From an uncultured Porphyromonadaceae bacterium (lineage in GTDB: Bacteria; Bacteroidota; Bacteroidia; Bacteroidales; Muribaculaceae), in the NCBI GenBank assembly GCA_902489275.1, contig CABTZK010000004.1, positions 82,478 to 146,477 on the forward strand: 64,000 bases of DNA. The letters run 5' to 3'. The notes below the pieces were generated by a model. The model was not told the DNA's origin, made no database searches, and saw only the letters and a list, made by a program, of their open reading frames with translations. The translations under genes were made by a program, and so were the position numbers. Of this stretch, positions 8,580 through 16,833 are shown piece after piece; positions within the stretch are counted from its first letter, which is position 1; each line of letters starts with the position of its first letter.

Positions 8580-8587
8580 CAAAGGTA
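8580..8587 (-). promoter_or_regulatory. -7 promoter element for the TonB receptor gene
   Basis: The minus strand reads TACCTTTG. The nearest TTG is about 24 bases upstream, longer than the usual 19-20, so only the -7 box is well supported. Confidence 0.5.
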
Positions 8588-8897
8588 AGTATATTTTATT
8601 GATTATCCCACCAAAATCTAATTTTTAACAATTTAAGTTAAAATCACGAAGTGTGGAGTCCAGCAGCAGATGTAAAATTAGGAAAAGTTTTCGAGCAACT
8701 TGCATTGAGGTGGCTCGAAGTTCAGTTTTCCCTTGGCCTTCTCATTGATGTAGATTGCTGTCGGACGCTCTTGCGGATTTTGCGCCCTCACCGCTTGGCA
8801 TCGCTCGCAGTGTTTTTCATCTTATAAGAGCTACGCTCGGTAACACGGTAAAATCACGTTTCTATTTGAATTCTCCACCACGGTGCAATCAATTGTG
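8588..8897. other. Intergenic region between divergent genes
   Basis: This stretch of about 310 bases separates the leftward TonB receptor promoter from the rightward promoter at 8898. It has no credible reading frame and no strong hairpin. I see nothing further in it. Confidence 0.5.
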
Positions 8898-8928
8898 TTG
8901 CAAGAGAGCAGAAAATGAACTACTTTTG
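8898..8928 (+). promoter_or_regulatory. Promoter of the LTA-synthase-like/ruvC operon
   Basis: TTG (8898-8900), 20 bases, TACTTTTG (8921-8928). The start codon follows 24 bases later, giving a leader of under 20 bases. Confidence 0.8.
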
Positions 8929-8952
8929 CACCATCTTTATCGCATCACCTAA

Positions 8953-10815
8953 ATGACTAAATTGGCTAAGAAAATCAAGGCATTCATCTCTAAGCACCCC
9001 GTGGCCATTTTCTACGTGCTGGGACTGCTCATGATGGCCGTTCAACTCAAAGACCTGAAGATTCTTTTTCGGAGAGATTTCAGCCCCCATTGGGTCATAC
9101 CCACGAGGATCGATCACCTTTCGTTCACGCTGACCAACCTGGCCGACGCCGCGATGCTCATGCTGCCGCTGCTGCTGCTTAAGCCCAAGTGGCGCAAGTG
9201 GTTCTGGGTGGTCATCTGGCTATTCACGCTCTGGTGCTTGGCGCAGGCGCTCTATCACCCCAATTACTTAGACATCATGCCCTACTCCTCGTTCTTGCTC
9301 TACAAGAACGTGTCGGGCCTGCTGATTGAGAGCGCCATCGGGGCTTTCAAGCCCAGCATGGCGCGCATGCTGATACTTCCGGCCGGGCTCTATCTTCTTT
9401 ACCGCCTGCTCCTGGCCAAGCCCCTTCAAGCCGCGCCTCGCCCACACGCGGGGGCCAGCGTGGCCATTTCTCTCTTGTTTTTCCTGTCTAATCTCATCTT
9501 GAATCCACTACTCTTTGAGAAAGAGACGGAAGAGAGTCTCGACAACCTGTATGCCGAGACAGGCGAGCGGCCATCGGCGCTTCAAAGATGCGTCACTGGA
9601 CTGGCCACAGCGCAAGGACAATTTGACCTATATTTTCTCGACCATGGCCTCATTGCCTACACGGCCTACTCCATAGGCCAACAGGTTAAGGATCTCAAAG
9701 GCATCGGCAAGAGCGAGAAGCAGGCCGTTCATGATTTCCTGGCCGCCTCCCCCCACTACACGGATAATGCCTATTGCGCCGGGCGCAAAAACGTGATTTT
9801 CATCATTGTCGAGTCGCTCAACGCATGGGTCGTGAACCTCACCATCGACGGGCGGGAGGTGACCCCCACGCTCAACCGGCTGGCTGCCGACACCAGCAAC
9901 TGCGTGGGGCTGCACATGAAATCGCAAGTCAAAAACGGGCACTCCAGCGATGGGCACTTCATGTATCTCACGGGATTTGCCCCGCTGCTGCACGAGGCCG
10001 TGTCGATGAACTACGGAAAAATTGCCTATCCCTCTTTGCCCAAGGCCTTTGGATGCAAGAACAATATCGTTTATGCCTGCGACTACCCCTCGCTGTGGAA
10101 CATCGGCAAGACCATGCCCAACTACGGGTTTAACCATCTGCACCTACAAGACTCGGTGAAGACTTACTATCCCAAGCACAATAACTTGACCGACCAAGCG
10201 CTATTTCACTACGCCAGCGACCACTTGGCGAAAGAGCGGCAGCCGTTTTTCGCACTCATCATCACCCAGAAGATGCACACCCCCTATACCGAGGCCGAAG
10301 TTCCACCCACATGGATCTCAAACTCGAGGCAATACACCAACGAGGTGCGCAACTACTTGGAACGCACTCATTTCTTCGACGAGCAACTTGGCCAATTCCT
10401 CCACAGGCTGCAAGCGGCTCACCTCTACGACCAATCGCTCATTGTGATTGCCAGCGACCACACCGAAGGCATTGATAACGCCCCCAACGGCCGCCCGGCT
10501 ATCTCGCCCAAGGGCAATGACTGCCTGCTGCTCGCGCTCAACTCGGGGCACGGGCTCATCAAGCAAGAAGCCTTCGGGCAAGTCGACGTCTACCCCACCC
10601 TGCTGGATCTCATGGGACGAAACGACTACTACTGGAAAGGAGTGGGAAACAGCATCGTGCGCACCCGCGTGGAATCGGCCGTCGTCACTCCTGGCGTGGT
10701 TGAGGGAAACGCCCAATCACCCCTCGTGAAACGGCAGCAGCAGGCATGGGCCGTCTCGCACCACATCATTGTGGGGCGCTGCCTGCCACAAGCGGGCGGC
10801 TCAAAAAAGCATTGA
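8953..10815 (+). CDS. LTA-synthase-like membrane sulfatase-fold transferase
   Basis: The 620-residue protein has about five N-terminal membrane helices (residues 10-175) and an extracytoplasmic alkaline-phosphatase-fold domain (about 275-580) like LtaS and other phosphoglycerol or phosphoethanolamine transferases. Metal-site marks are visible: IIVESLNAW (Glu) and ASDHTEG (Asp-His). At the nucleophile position, where LtaS has Thr in TSD, this protein has Ser in GHSSDGHF. The likely role is transfer of a phospho-headgroup to an envelope glycan or lipid, but the acceptor is unknown. The stop lies 3 bases before ruvC, so the two are co-transcribed. The start at 8953 fits the promoter position. 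Confidence 0.8.
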   Translation: MTKLAKKIKAFISKHPVAIFYVLGLLMMAVQLKDLKILFRRDFSPHWVIPTRIDHLSFTLTNLADAAMLMLPLLLLKPKWRKWFWVVIWLFTLWCLAQALYHPNYLDIMPYSSFLLYKNVSGLLIESAIGAFKPSMARMLILPAGLYLLYRLLLAKPLQAAPRPHAGASVAISLLFFLSNLILNPLLFEKETEESLDNLYAETGERPSALQRCVTGLATAQGQFDLYFLDHGLIAYTAYSIGQQVKDLKGIGKSEKQAVHDFLAASPHYTDNAYCAGRKNVIFIIVESLNAWVVNLTIDGREVTPTLNRLAADTSNCVGLHMKSQVKNGHSSDGHFMYLTGFAPLLHEAVSMNYGKIAYPSLPKAFGCKNNIVYACDYPSLWNIGKTMPNYGFNHLHLQDSVKTYYPKHNNLTDQALFHYASDHLAKERQPFFALIITQKMHTPYTEAEVPPTWISNSRQYTNEVRNYLERTHFFDEQLGQFLHRLQAAHLYDQSLIVIASDHTEGIDNAPNGRPAISPKGNDCLLLALNSGHGLIKQEAFGQVDVYPTLLDLMGRNDYYWKGVGNSIVRTRVESAVVTPGVVEGNAQSPLVKRQQQAWAVSHHIIVGRCLPQAGGSKKH

Positions 10816-10818
10816 GCA

Positions 10819-11397
10819 ATGGAAAGCAACAAGGACATCAAGGCCTTTGAGCGCATCATCATCGGCATCGACCCCGGCACCACCGTGATGGGCTACGGCA
10901 TCCTGGGCATCAAGGGCAAGAAGCCCCGCCTGATTGCCATGGGCGTGCTCAAGCTCAACAAGCTGGAGGGACACTACTTGCGCCTGCGCCGCATCTTTGA
11001 GCGCGTGACGGGGCTCATCAACCAGTACCTGCCCGACGAAATGTCGATTGAGGCGCCATTCTATGGAAAAAACGTGCAGTCGATGCTCAAACTCGGCCGC
11101 GCGCAAGGCGTGGCCATGGCCGCCGCGCTCAACCACGACGTGCCCATCACCGAATATGAGCCACGCAAAATCAAGCAGGCCATCACGGGAAACGGCGCTG
11201 CCAGCAAGGAGCAAGTCGCTGCCATGCTGCAACGTGAATTGAATATCGACAAGGAGGAAATGCCCGCTTTTCTTGACGCGACTGATGCCTTGGCGGCCGC
11301 GCTTTGCCATTTCTACGAGGGGCAAAAGCCCGTCACCGCCCATCATGGGGGAAGCTGGAAATCATTTGTGGAGCAACACCCCGACCGCGTGAAATAA
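10819..11397 (+). CDS. ruvC: Holliday junction resolvase RuvC
   Basis: The 192-residue RuvC endonuclease resolves Holliday junctions together with RuvAB in recombinational repair. The RNase H-like acidic site is visible: Asp in IIGIDPGTT, Glu in SIEAPFYGKN and Asp in LDATDALAAALCHFY. The N-terminus carries about a dozen extra residues before the first strand. It follows the LTA-synthase-like gene by 3 bases and has no promoter of its own in view. The other ruv genes are not nearby. Confidence 0.95.
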   Translation: MESNKDIKAFERIIIGIDPGTTVMGYGILGIKGKKPRLIAMGVLKLNKLEGHYLRLRRIFERVTGLINQYLPDEMSIEAPFYGKNVQSMLKLGRAQGVAMAAALNHDVPITEYEPRKIKQAITGNGAASKEQVAAMLQRELNIDKEEMPAFLDATDALAAALCHFYEGQKPVTAHHGGSWKSFVEQHPDRVK

Positions 11398-11412
11398 ACA
11401 CATACAAAAAAA

Positions 11413-11508
11413 GGGTTAGCGATCTACATCGCGCCGCTACAACCCATTACCCTTGCTTCGGTCAAGACCTGGGGGATTCATGGGGAGCTGGCCGTGTAGG
11501 ACTAACCC
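11413..11508 (-). ncRNA. ffs: Small RNA, probable bacterial SRP RNA (4.5S)
   Basis: A 96-base RNA is defined on the minus strand. A consensus promoter ends just upstream (11514-11544). The RNA opens with GGGTTAG and closes with CTAACCC, and a T-run follows. Inside, CCCCAGGTC followed by GAAGCAAGGGTAA matches the SRP helix 8 region, and GCGATGTAGATCGC parallels the 3' part of E. coli 4.5S RNA (GGGATGTAGCTGGC). The usual GGAA apical loop is not obvious, so the RNA gene is secure while the SRP identity is likely. With Ffh it would target membrane and exported proteins co-translationally. Confidence 0.75.
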
Positions 11509-11513
11509 AACCG

Positions 11514-11544
11514 CAAAGGTAGGTATTTTTTTGAACTTGGCAAA
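11514..11544 (-). promoter_or_regulatory. Promoter of the SRP-type RNA
   Basis: On the minus strand TTTG (11544-11541) and TACCTTTG (11521-11514) are separated by exactly 19 bases. The RNA start GGGTTAG follows five bases later. Confidence 0.85.
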
Positions 11545-11545
11545 A

Positions 11546-11585
11546 TGTATCATAAAAAAAAGATGTAAAATTTTTTTATGATACA
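11546..11585. repeat. Perfect 15-base inverted repeat between divergent transcription units
   Basis: TGTATCATAAAAAAA (11546-11560) is repeated inverted at 11571-11585, with 10 bases between. It lies directly upstream of the SRP-type RNA promoter and about 25 bases before the PCMD gene start. It could be an operator for a dimeric regulator or an AT-rich hairpin. Confidence 0.7.
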
Positions 11586-11610
11586 CAGTTTTTGTAATTT
11601 TGTCTCTATT

Positions 11611-12573
11611 ATGAGATACATTTACTATTCAATCCTGACCGTTGTTGCGAGCCTGATGCCCGTCTACTACTCCTATGCCGCAGAGAGAGTTGTCCCGATT
11701 CCCTACGGCAATATGGACCACTGGACCCTACGCAACATCCACGAGTCGGCCATCATCGGTGGCAAAACCAAAACGCTTTACGAGATCGGCCCCAGCCGCA
11801 CCATAAAAGGCAACCACCCCTACGTGAACAGTGGCGGCTCGCCCTGGGGCACATCGAATGTGATGGCCAAAGTGATGGGCGTGGTGAAGACTAACAACTC
11901 AGTTTACCGTGACCGCCGCGGCAATGGATGGTGTGCCAAACTGACGACGCACATCGAGAGCGTGAAGGCGCTGGGGCTGATGAACATCAACGTGCTGGCC
12001 GCGGGCTCGATCTTTCTCGGCGACGTGCGGGAGCCAATCACCGGGACCAAGGACGGCCCAAAGGCGCTGAACAACGGCATCCCGTTCACCAGCCGGCCAA
12101 AAGCCGTGAGATTTGACTACCGCATGCAGGCGGCAGGAGGAAATAATAGAATCAAGCAGACGGGATTCAGCAAGAAACAAGTCGTGCCTGGCCGCGACTA
12201 TGCCATTGCCACGCTCTACCTGCAAAAGCGAACCGAGGACAAGCAGGGCAATATCACCGCCAAGCGTGTGGGCACAATGGTCGTGAAATATGGCAAGACC
12301 ACTGGCGGATGGGTGAACAACGCCACCTATCAGATTATGTACGGCGACATTCGTAAAAGCCCTCAATTTGATGCCGCGACCATGGGATTGCGACAGACCG
12401 ACTACGCGCGCAACAGCAAAGGCAAGAGCGTGCCAATCAAAGAAATCGGATGGGCCGGCGCAAACGAGAGTCCCACGCACATCATCCTGCAATTCGCGTC
12501 GAGCCACGGCGGAGCGTATATCGGCTCCGTGGGCAACACCATGTGGGTAGACAACGTGCGACTGGTCTACTGA
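11611..12573 (+). CDS. Secreted PCMD-domain protein
   Basis: The exported protein has 320 residues: a signal peptide (about 1-24, ending in YSYA) and a PCMD jelly roll. Diagnostic pieces are VLAAGSIFLGD, GIPFTSRPKAVRFDY, SSHGGAYIGSVG and the closing MWVDNVRLVY. I take the ATG at 11611, because it begins the signal peptide and sits 8 bases after a TAATTTTG box, implying an almost leaderless mRNA. An upstream in-frame ATG at 11578 falls inside the inverted repeat. It is followed after 22 bases by an Omp85-type barrel gene, the second PCMD-barrel pair in this window. The ligand is unknown. Confidence 0.8.
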   Translation: MRYIYYSILTVVASLMPVYYSYAAERVVPIPYGNMDHWTLRNIHESAIIGGKTKTLYEIGPSRTIKGNHPYVNSGGSPWGTSNVMAKVMGVVKTNNSVYRDRRGNGWCAKLTTHIESVKALGLMNINVLAAGSIFLGDVREPITGTKDGPKALNNGIPFTSRPKAVRFDYRMQAAGGNNRIKQTGFSKKQVVPGRDYAIATLYLQKRTEDKQGNITAKRVGTMVVKYGKTTGGWVNNATYQIMYGDIRKSPQFDAATMGLRQTDYARNSKGKSVPIKEIGWAGANESPTHIILQFASSHGGAYIGSVGNTMWVDNVRLVY

Positions 12574-12595
12574 TTCAAGAAAGCCCACACGCACC

Positions 12596-13783
12596 ATGCT
12601 CAGATTGCTCTTTGCTACGACGATACTTGTCCTGGGCTCTGTAAAGGCAGGCGCATCGCTAACGGAGACGTGCGGCAGGGATAGCGCCGCGGTGAGCGGA
12701 GAGCCGCATGCCGACACTGTGGTCAAAAAGAAAGGGCTGGTCAACAGGCTCTTGGAATACGTCAGCAACTCCAATAAGCCCCCCACAGACAAGAAATTCG
12801 ATTTCGGGCTGCTGGCGGGGCCACACTACAGCACTGACACAAAGTTTGGGCTGGGGCTCGTCGCCACCGGCTCTTACCGAGCCGACCGGTCAGACACGTT
12901 GCTGCCGCCGTCTAACATCGCCCTCTACGGAGATGTCACCACCGGGCATTTCTACAAGATAGGCGCAAGCGGAATACACATCTTTCGTCACGACAAGTGC
13001 CGCATCGACTACAACGTCTCGTTCGAGTCGTTCAAAAGCGACTTCTGGGGCATTGGCTACGACAGGGGGAACAGCAACCAAAACAAGAGCATCATGAAAC
13101 GCCTGCAAGTGCAGGCCAGGGGCTCGCTGCTCTGGCGGCTGGCCGAAAAGCTGTACTTGGGCCCGACGGTGGTGTACGACTTTGCCTGTGCCGACGAGGT
13201 GGAGCGCCCCGAGCTTTTGAACGGCATGGACCGACGCACCTGGAACATCGGGGGCGGCGTATCGCTCATTTACGACTCGCGCGATGTGCTCACCAATCCT
13301 CACCGAGGGGTCTACGTCAATCTCTCCCAGTTGTTCCGCCCGGCATTCATGGGCAATGACTATGCTTTCGGCACCACTCTCCTGCATGCCAGCGCTTACC
13401 GCACGATGTGGCAAGGGGGAATCATTGCGGCCGACCTGCGCGGCACGCTCAATTTCGGGAACCCGTCGTGGGGCATGATGGCGCTGCTTGGCAACCCTTA
13501 TTCCATGCGCGGCTACTACGAGGGGCGCTATCGCGACAAGCACAAGTTAGAGACCCAAGTGGAATTGCGACAGCACGTGTGGCGACGGCACGGCATAACC
13601 GTTTGGGCGGGGGCGGGCACTGTCTTCAACACGTTCAGCGCCCTGCGTTTCGACCGCCTGCTGCCGAACTACGGCATCGGCTATCGCTGGGAATTCAAGA
13701 AAGACGTCAACGTGCGCCTTGACTACGGTTTCGGAAAGAGCGGGCAGCAGGGCTTCATCTTCAACGTCAACGAGGCTTTTTGA
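12596..13783 (+). CDS. Omp85/BamA-TamA-type outer-membrane barrel without POTRA domains
   Basis: The 395-residue protein has a signal peptide (about 1-20) and a 16-strand-type surface-antigen barrel. The Omp85 signatures are GGGVSLIYDSRDVLTNPHRG and the loop-6 motif NPYSMRGYYEGRYRD, and the chain ends in FIFNVNEAF. There is no room for POTRA domains, so it is not BamA itself. Such short Omp85 proteins often belong to the patatin/FplA-like or BamA-like accessory groups of Bacteroidetes, usually of unknown role. It is co-directional with the PCMD gene 22 bases upstream and may export or anchor that protein (inference). Confidence 0.8.
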   Translation: MLRLLFATTILVLGSVKAGASLTETCGRDSAAVSGEPHADTVVKKKGLVNRLLEYVSNSNKPPTDKKFDFGLLAGPHYSTDTKFGLGLVATGSYRADRSDTLLPPSNIALYGDVTTGHFYKIGASGIHIFRHDKCRIDYNVSFESFKSDFWGIGYDRGNSNQNKSIMKRLQVQARGSLLWRLAEKLYLGPTVVYDFACADEVERPELLNGMDRRTWNIGGGVSLIYDSRDVLTNPHRGVYVNLSQLFRPAFMGNDYAFGTTLLHASAYRTMWQGGIIAADLRGTLNFGNPSWGMMALLGNPYSMRGYYEGRYRDKHKLETQVELRQHVWRRHGITVWAGAGTVFNTFSALRFDRLLPNYGIGYRWEFKKDVNVRLDYGFGKSGQQGFIFNVNEAF

Positions 13784-13836
13784 CAAGCCGTACAAGAGGC
13801 TGTTCTGAAAAAATCACTACGACTATATAGATTATA

Positions 13837-15549
13837 ATGAAAGACAATCACCCCAAAGACACATCCTCCCTCAACAGGCGCTCTGTTCTTCTGTTTTGGA
13901 TGACCATCGCGGCGCTCGCCATCCCCAATATCGCGCTCTGCGTGACCGAGCGCATGACGCTGACGGCAGCCGTGACCAACGTCCTGCTACCCGTGGCGGC
14001 CGTGTGGCTACTGATGGCGCTCAGTCGCCGGCCGGGTAAAGTGACCTGGTTTCTGTTTCCACTGTTTTTCTTTGCAGCGTTCCAGTTAGTACTCCTCTAT
14101 CTGTTCGGAAAATCCATCATCTCGGTGGACATGTTTCTCAATGTCGCCACCACAAATCCTGACGAGGCTTTAGAATTGCTCGACAACCTACTTCCAGCCA
14201 TCGTCATTGTCGCGGTCATCTACATTCCGCCGCTTGTCATGGCCACAATATCCTTGCGCAAGAAAGATCTTTTGACTTCAAGATTTGTCACACGGCAACG
14301 CCGGATGGCGCTCCTTGCAGTGGCGGCAGGAATGGCGAGCCTGGGCATGAGCTATGCAGCCGATCGCGGTTACAGCGCAAAAACACAACTGTACCCCCTC
14401 AATGTGGGCTACAACTTGATGCTCGCCGTGGAGCGGTCGGACGCTACAGCCCATTACGCCCAAACCTCGGCAGCATTCAGATTCAACTCGGTGGCCACGC
14501 ACCCTGACGGGCGCCGCGAGGTGTATGTGATGGTCATCGGCGAGACAGCGAGGGCAGGCAACTTCAGCCTGTACGGTTACGGGCGCGAGACGACACCATT
14601 CCTGAAGCGCACCCAGGGGCTGGTGACCTTCACGAATGTGCTCACCCAGTCGAACACCACCCACAAAAGCGTGCCGATGCTGATGTCGGCGGTATCGGCC
14701 AAAGACTATCAGCGCATCTACCGCGAGAAGGGAATCATCACAGCATTCAAGGAGGCCGGGTTCCACACCGTGTTTATCTCCAATCAGCGGCCCAACCACT
14801 CTTTCATCGACTTCTTTGGCAAGGAGGCCGACGAGTGGGTGTTCATCAAGGAGAAATCGGGCAGAAAAGACCTCATGCCCGACAGCGACATGCTGCCCAT
14901 GGTGAAAAACGTGCTGGCCAAGGGACGGCAAAAGGAACTCCTTGTCCTGCACACCTACGGCTCTCACTTCAACTACCGTGAGCGTTACACGGCCTCGCAT
15001 GCCGTGTTCAAGCCCGATGACGCGAGCGAGGCGAAGCGGTCAAACCGCGCCTCGCTTGTCAACGCCTATGACAACTCGATAAGGAACACCGACAACTTCC
15101 TGCATGGCGTGATCAGCCTGCTCGACCACAGTGGTGCCACGGCGGCTATGCTCTACACATCGGACCACGGCGAGAACATCTATGACGACCACCGCCAGCT
15201 CTTCCTGCACGCATCACCCGTGCCGTCATTCTATGAACTTCACGTGCCGTTCTTGATTTGGACCTCGGCGGCCTACCGCCGTTCCTGCGCTCCAGAGACT
15301 GCCGCCCTGCTGGCCAATCGACACAAGAACGTGTCAAACAGCGAGTCGGCATTCCACACGATGCTGGGACTCGCTGGCATAGAGACCCCCTATCGCAACG
15401 ACTGCCTGTCGGTGGCGAGCCGCCAATTCACCCCATCGGCTCCAACGTACCTCAACGACCATAACGAACCCGTGCCCGTGAGCAAGATTCTGCGAGACCG
15501 GGAAGACTTTATCATGATGAAGAGGATTTTACAGCCGGGCAACCCGTGA
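13837..15549 (+). CDS. EptA-like phosphoethanolamine transferase
   Basis: The 570-residue inner-membrane enzyme has five helices in the first 165 residues and a periplasmic alkaline-phosphatase-fold domain (about 230-520). Family marks are VMVIGETARAGNFSLYGYGR (metal-binding Glu), the nucleophile region SNTTHKSVPMLMS (Thr as in EptA/MCR) and YTSDHGENIYDD (Asp-His). It probably moves phosphoethanolamine from phosphatidylethanolamine to lipid A or another envelope glycan, which lowers negative charge and can increase resistance to cationic peptides. It follows the barrel gene by 53 bases and may share its transcript. It faces the ugd gene convergently. Confidence 0.9.
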   Translation: MKDNHPKDTSSLNRRSVLLFWMTIAALAIPNIALCVTERMTLTAAVTNVLLPVAAVWLLMALSRRPGKVTWFLFPLFFFAAFQLVLLYLFGKSIISVDMFLNVATTNPDEALELLDNLLPAIVIVAVIYIPPLVMATISLRKKDLLTSRFVTRQRRMALLAVAAGMASLGMSYAADRGYSAKTQLYPLNVGYNLMLAVERSDATAHYAQTSAAFRFNSVATHPDGRREVYVMVIGETARAGNFSLYGYGRETTPFLKRTQGLVTFTNVLTQSNTTHKSVPMLMSAVSAKDYQRIYREKGIITAFKEAGFHTVFISNQRPNHSFIDFFGKEADEWVFIKEKSGRKDLMPDSDMLPMVKNVLAKGRQKELLVLHTYGSHFNYRERYTASHAVFKPDDASEAKRSNRASLVNAYDNSIRNTDNFLHGVISLLDHSGATAAMLYTSDHGENIYDDHRQLFLHASPVPSFYELHVPFLIWTSAAYRRSCAPETAALLANRHKNVSNSESAFHTMLGLAGIETPYRNDCLSVASRQFTPSAPTYLNDHNEPVPVSKILRDREDFIMMKRILQPGNP

Positions 15550-15575
15550 AATGGATTAGGACGCAAGGGGTGGGA

Positions 15576-16829
15576 TCAGTCGCGGCGGAAAATGTCGCGC
15601 GTGTAGACTTTTTCCTGGACATCGGCAAGATGCTCGGCATCAAAACGATTGGCGATAATCACGTGGCTTTGCGCCTTGAAGCGCTGCAAGTCGTTGACCA
15701 CCTTGCTGCCAAAGAAAGTGCTGCCATCGTCGAGCGTGGGCTCATAGATGATGACTTGAGCGCCTTTGGCCTTGATGCGCTTCATGATGCCCTGAATGCT
15801 TGACTGGCGGAAGTTGTCGCTGCCCGATTTCATCGTGAGCCGGTAAACGCCGATAACCACCTGATGCTCCTCGACAGGATTGTACTGCCCGCGATTGTAG
15901 TAGTCGTAATAGCCCGCCATGTTGAGTACGCGGTCGGCAATGAAGTCCTTGCGCGTGCGGTTGCTCTCGACAATGGCTTGAATGAGATTCTCGGGTACGT
16001 CGGCATAGTTGGCCAGCAACTGCTTGGTGTCCTTGGGCAAGCAATAGCCTCCATAGCCAAACGAGGGGTTGTTGTACTGCGTGCCGATGCGCGGGTCGAG
16101 ACACACGCCTTCGATGATGGACTGCGTGTCGAGATTTTTAATCTCGGCATAGGTGTCGAGTTCGTTAAAGTAGCTCACGCGCAAAGCCAAGTAGGTGTTG
16201 GCAAAGAGTTTCACGGCCTCGGCCTCGGTAAATCCCATGAACAACGTGTCGATATTGGGTTTGAGCGCGCCCTCCTGCAAGCAGGCGGCAAAGGTGCGCG
16301 CCGCCTCCACAAGGCGGGGGTCGCTCCTGTCGGTTCCCACGATAATGCGGCTTGGGTAGAGGTTGTCGTAGAGCGCGCGCCCCTCGCGCAGGAACTCGGG
16401 AGAGAAAATGATGTTGCGGCTACCCGATTGCTGGCGAATGTGCTCGGTGTAGCCCACGGGCACGGTGCTCTTGATGACCATGATGGCGCTTGGGTTTGAC
16501 TTGATCACCAAGTCCACAACCGCCTCGACGGCGCTCGTGTCGAAGAAGTTTTTCTGCGAGTCATAGTTCGTGGGAGCGGCGATAATCACGAAATCGGCCT
16601 GTGCGTATGCCTGCTCGCCATCGAGCGTCGCGTGCAAGTCGAGCGGCTTGTTGGACAGGAAGTCCTCCACCTCCTTGTCGGCAATCGGCGAGCGGCGGCT
16701 GTTGATCAGGCTCACTTTCTCGGGCACAATATCGACGGCCTCCACGTGGTGATGCTGTGCCAGCAGCGTGGCCATGCTCAAGCCCACGTAGCCCGTTCCA
16801 GCAACTGCAAAATTGAGTTTTTTGTTCAT
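15576..16829 (-). CDS. ugd: UDP-glucose 6-dehydrogenase
   Basis: The 417-residue nucleotide-sugar dehydrogenase oxidises UDP-glucose to UDP-glucuronate for capsule or exopolysaccharide. It has the N-terminal NAD fold (FAVAGTGYVGLSMATLLA), the central helix and the catalytic cysteine in GYGGYCLPKD (near residue 260), followed by the C-terminal UDP-binding domain. A longer frame reaches 16934, but its extra residues (Met-Ala repeats) come from reading the Tyr-Gly repeat of the neighbour in another frame; the true start is the ATG at 16829. It starts 4 bases after the stop of the polysaccharide kinase gene, so the two form an operon. Confidence 0.93.
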   Translation of the reverse strand: MNKKLNFAVAGTGYVGLSMATLLAQHHHVEAVDIVPEKVSLINSRRSPIADKEVEDFLSNKPLDLHATLDGEQAYAQADFVIIAAPTNYDSQKNFFDTSAVEAVVDLVIKSNPSAIMVIKSTVPVGYTEHIRQQSGSRNIIFSPEFLREGRALYDNLYPSRIIVGTDRSDPRLVEAARTFAACLQEGALKPNIDTLFMGFTEAEAVKLFANTYLALRVSYFNELDTYAEIKNLDTQSIIEGVCLDPRIGTQYNNPSFGYGGYCLPKDTKQLLANYADVPENLIQAIVESNRTRKDFIADRVLNMAGYYDYYNRGQYNPVEEHQVVIGVYRLTMKSGSDNFRQSSIQGIMKRIKAKGAQVIIYEPTLDDGSTFFGSKVVNDLQRFKAQSHVIIANRFDAEHLADVQEKVYTRDIFRRD

Positions 16830-16833
16830 CGCG

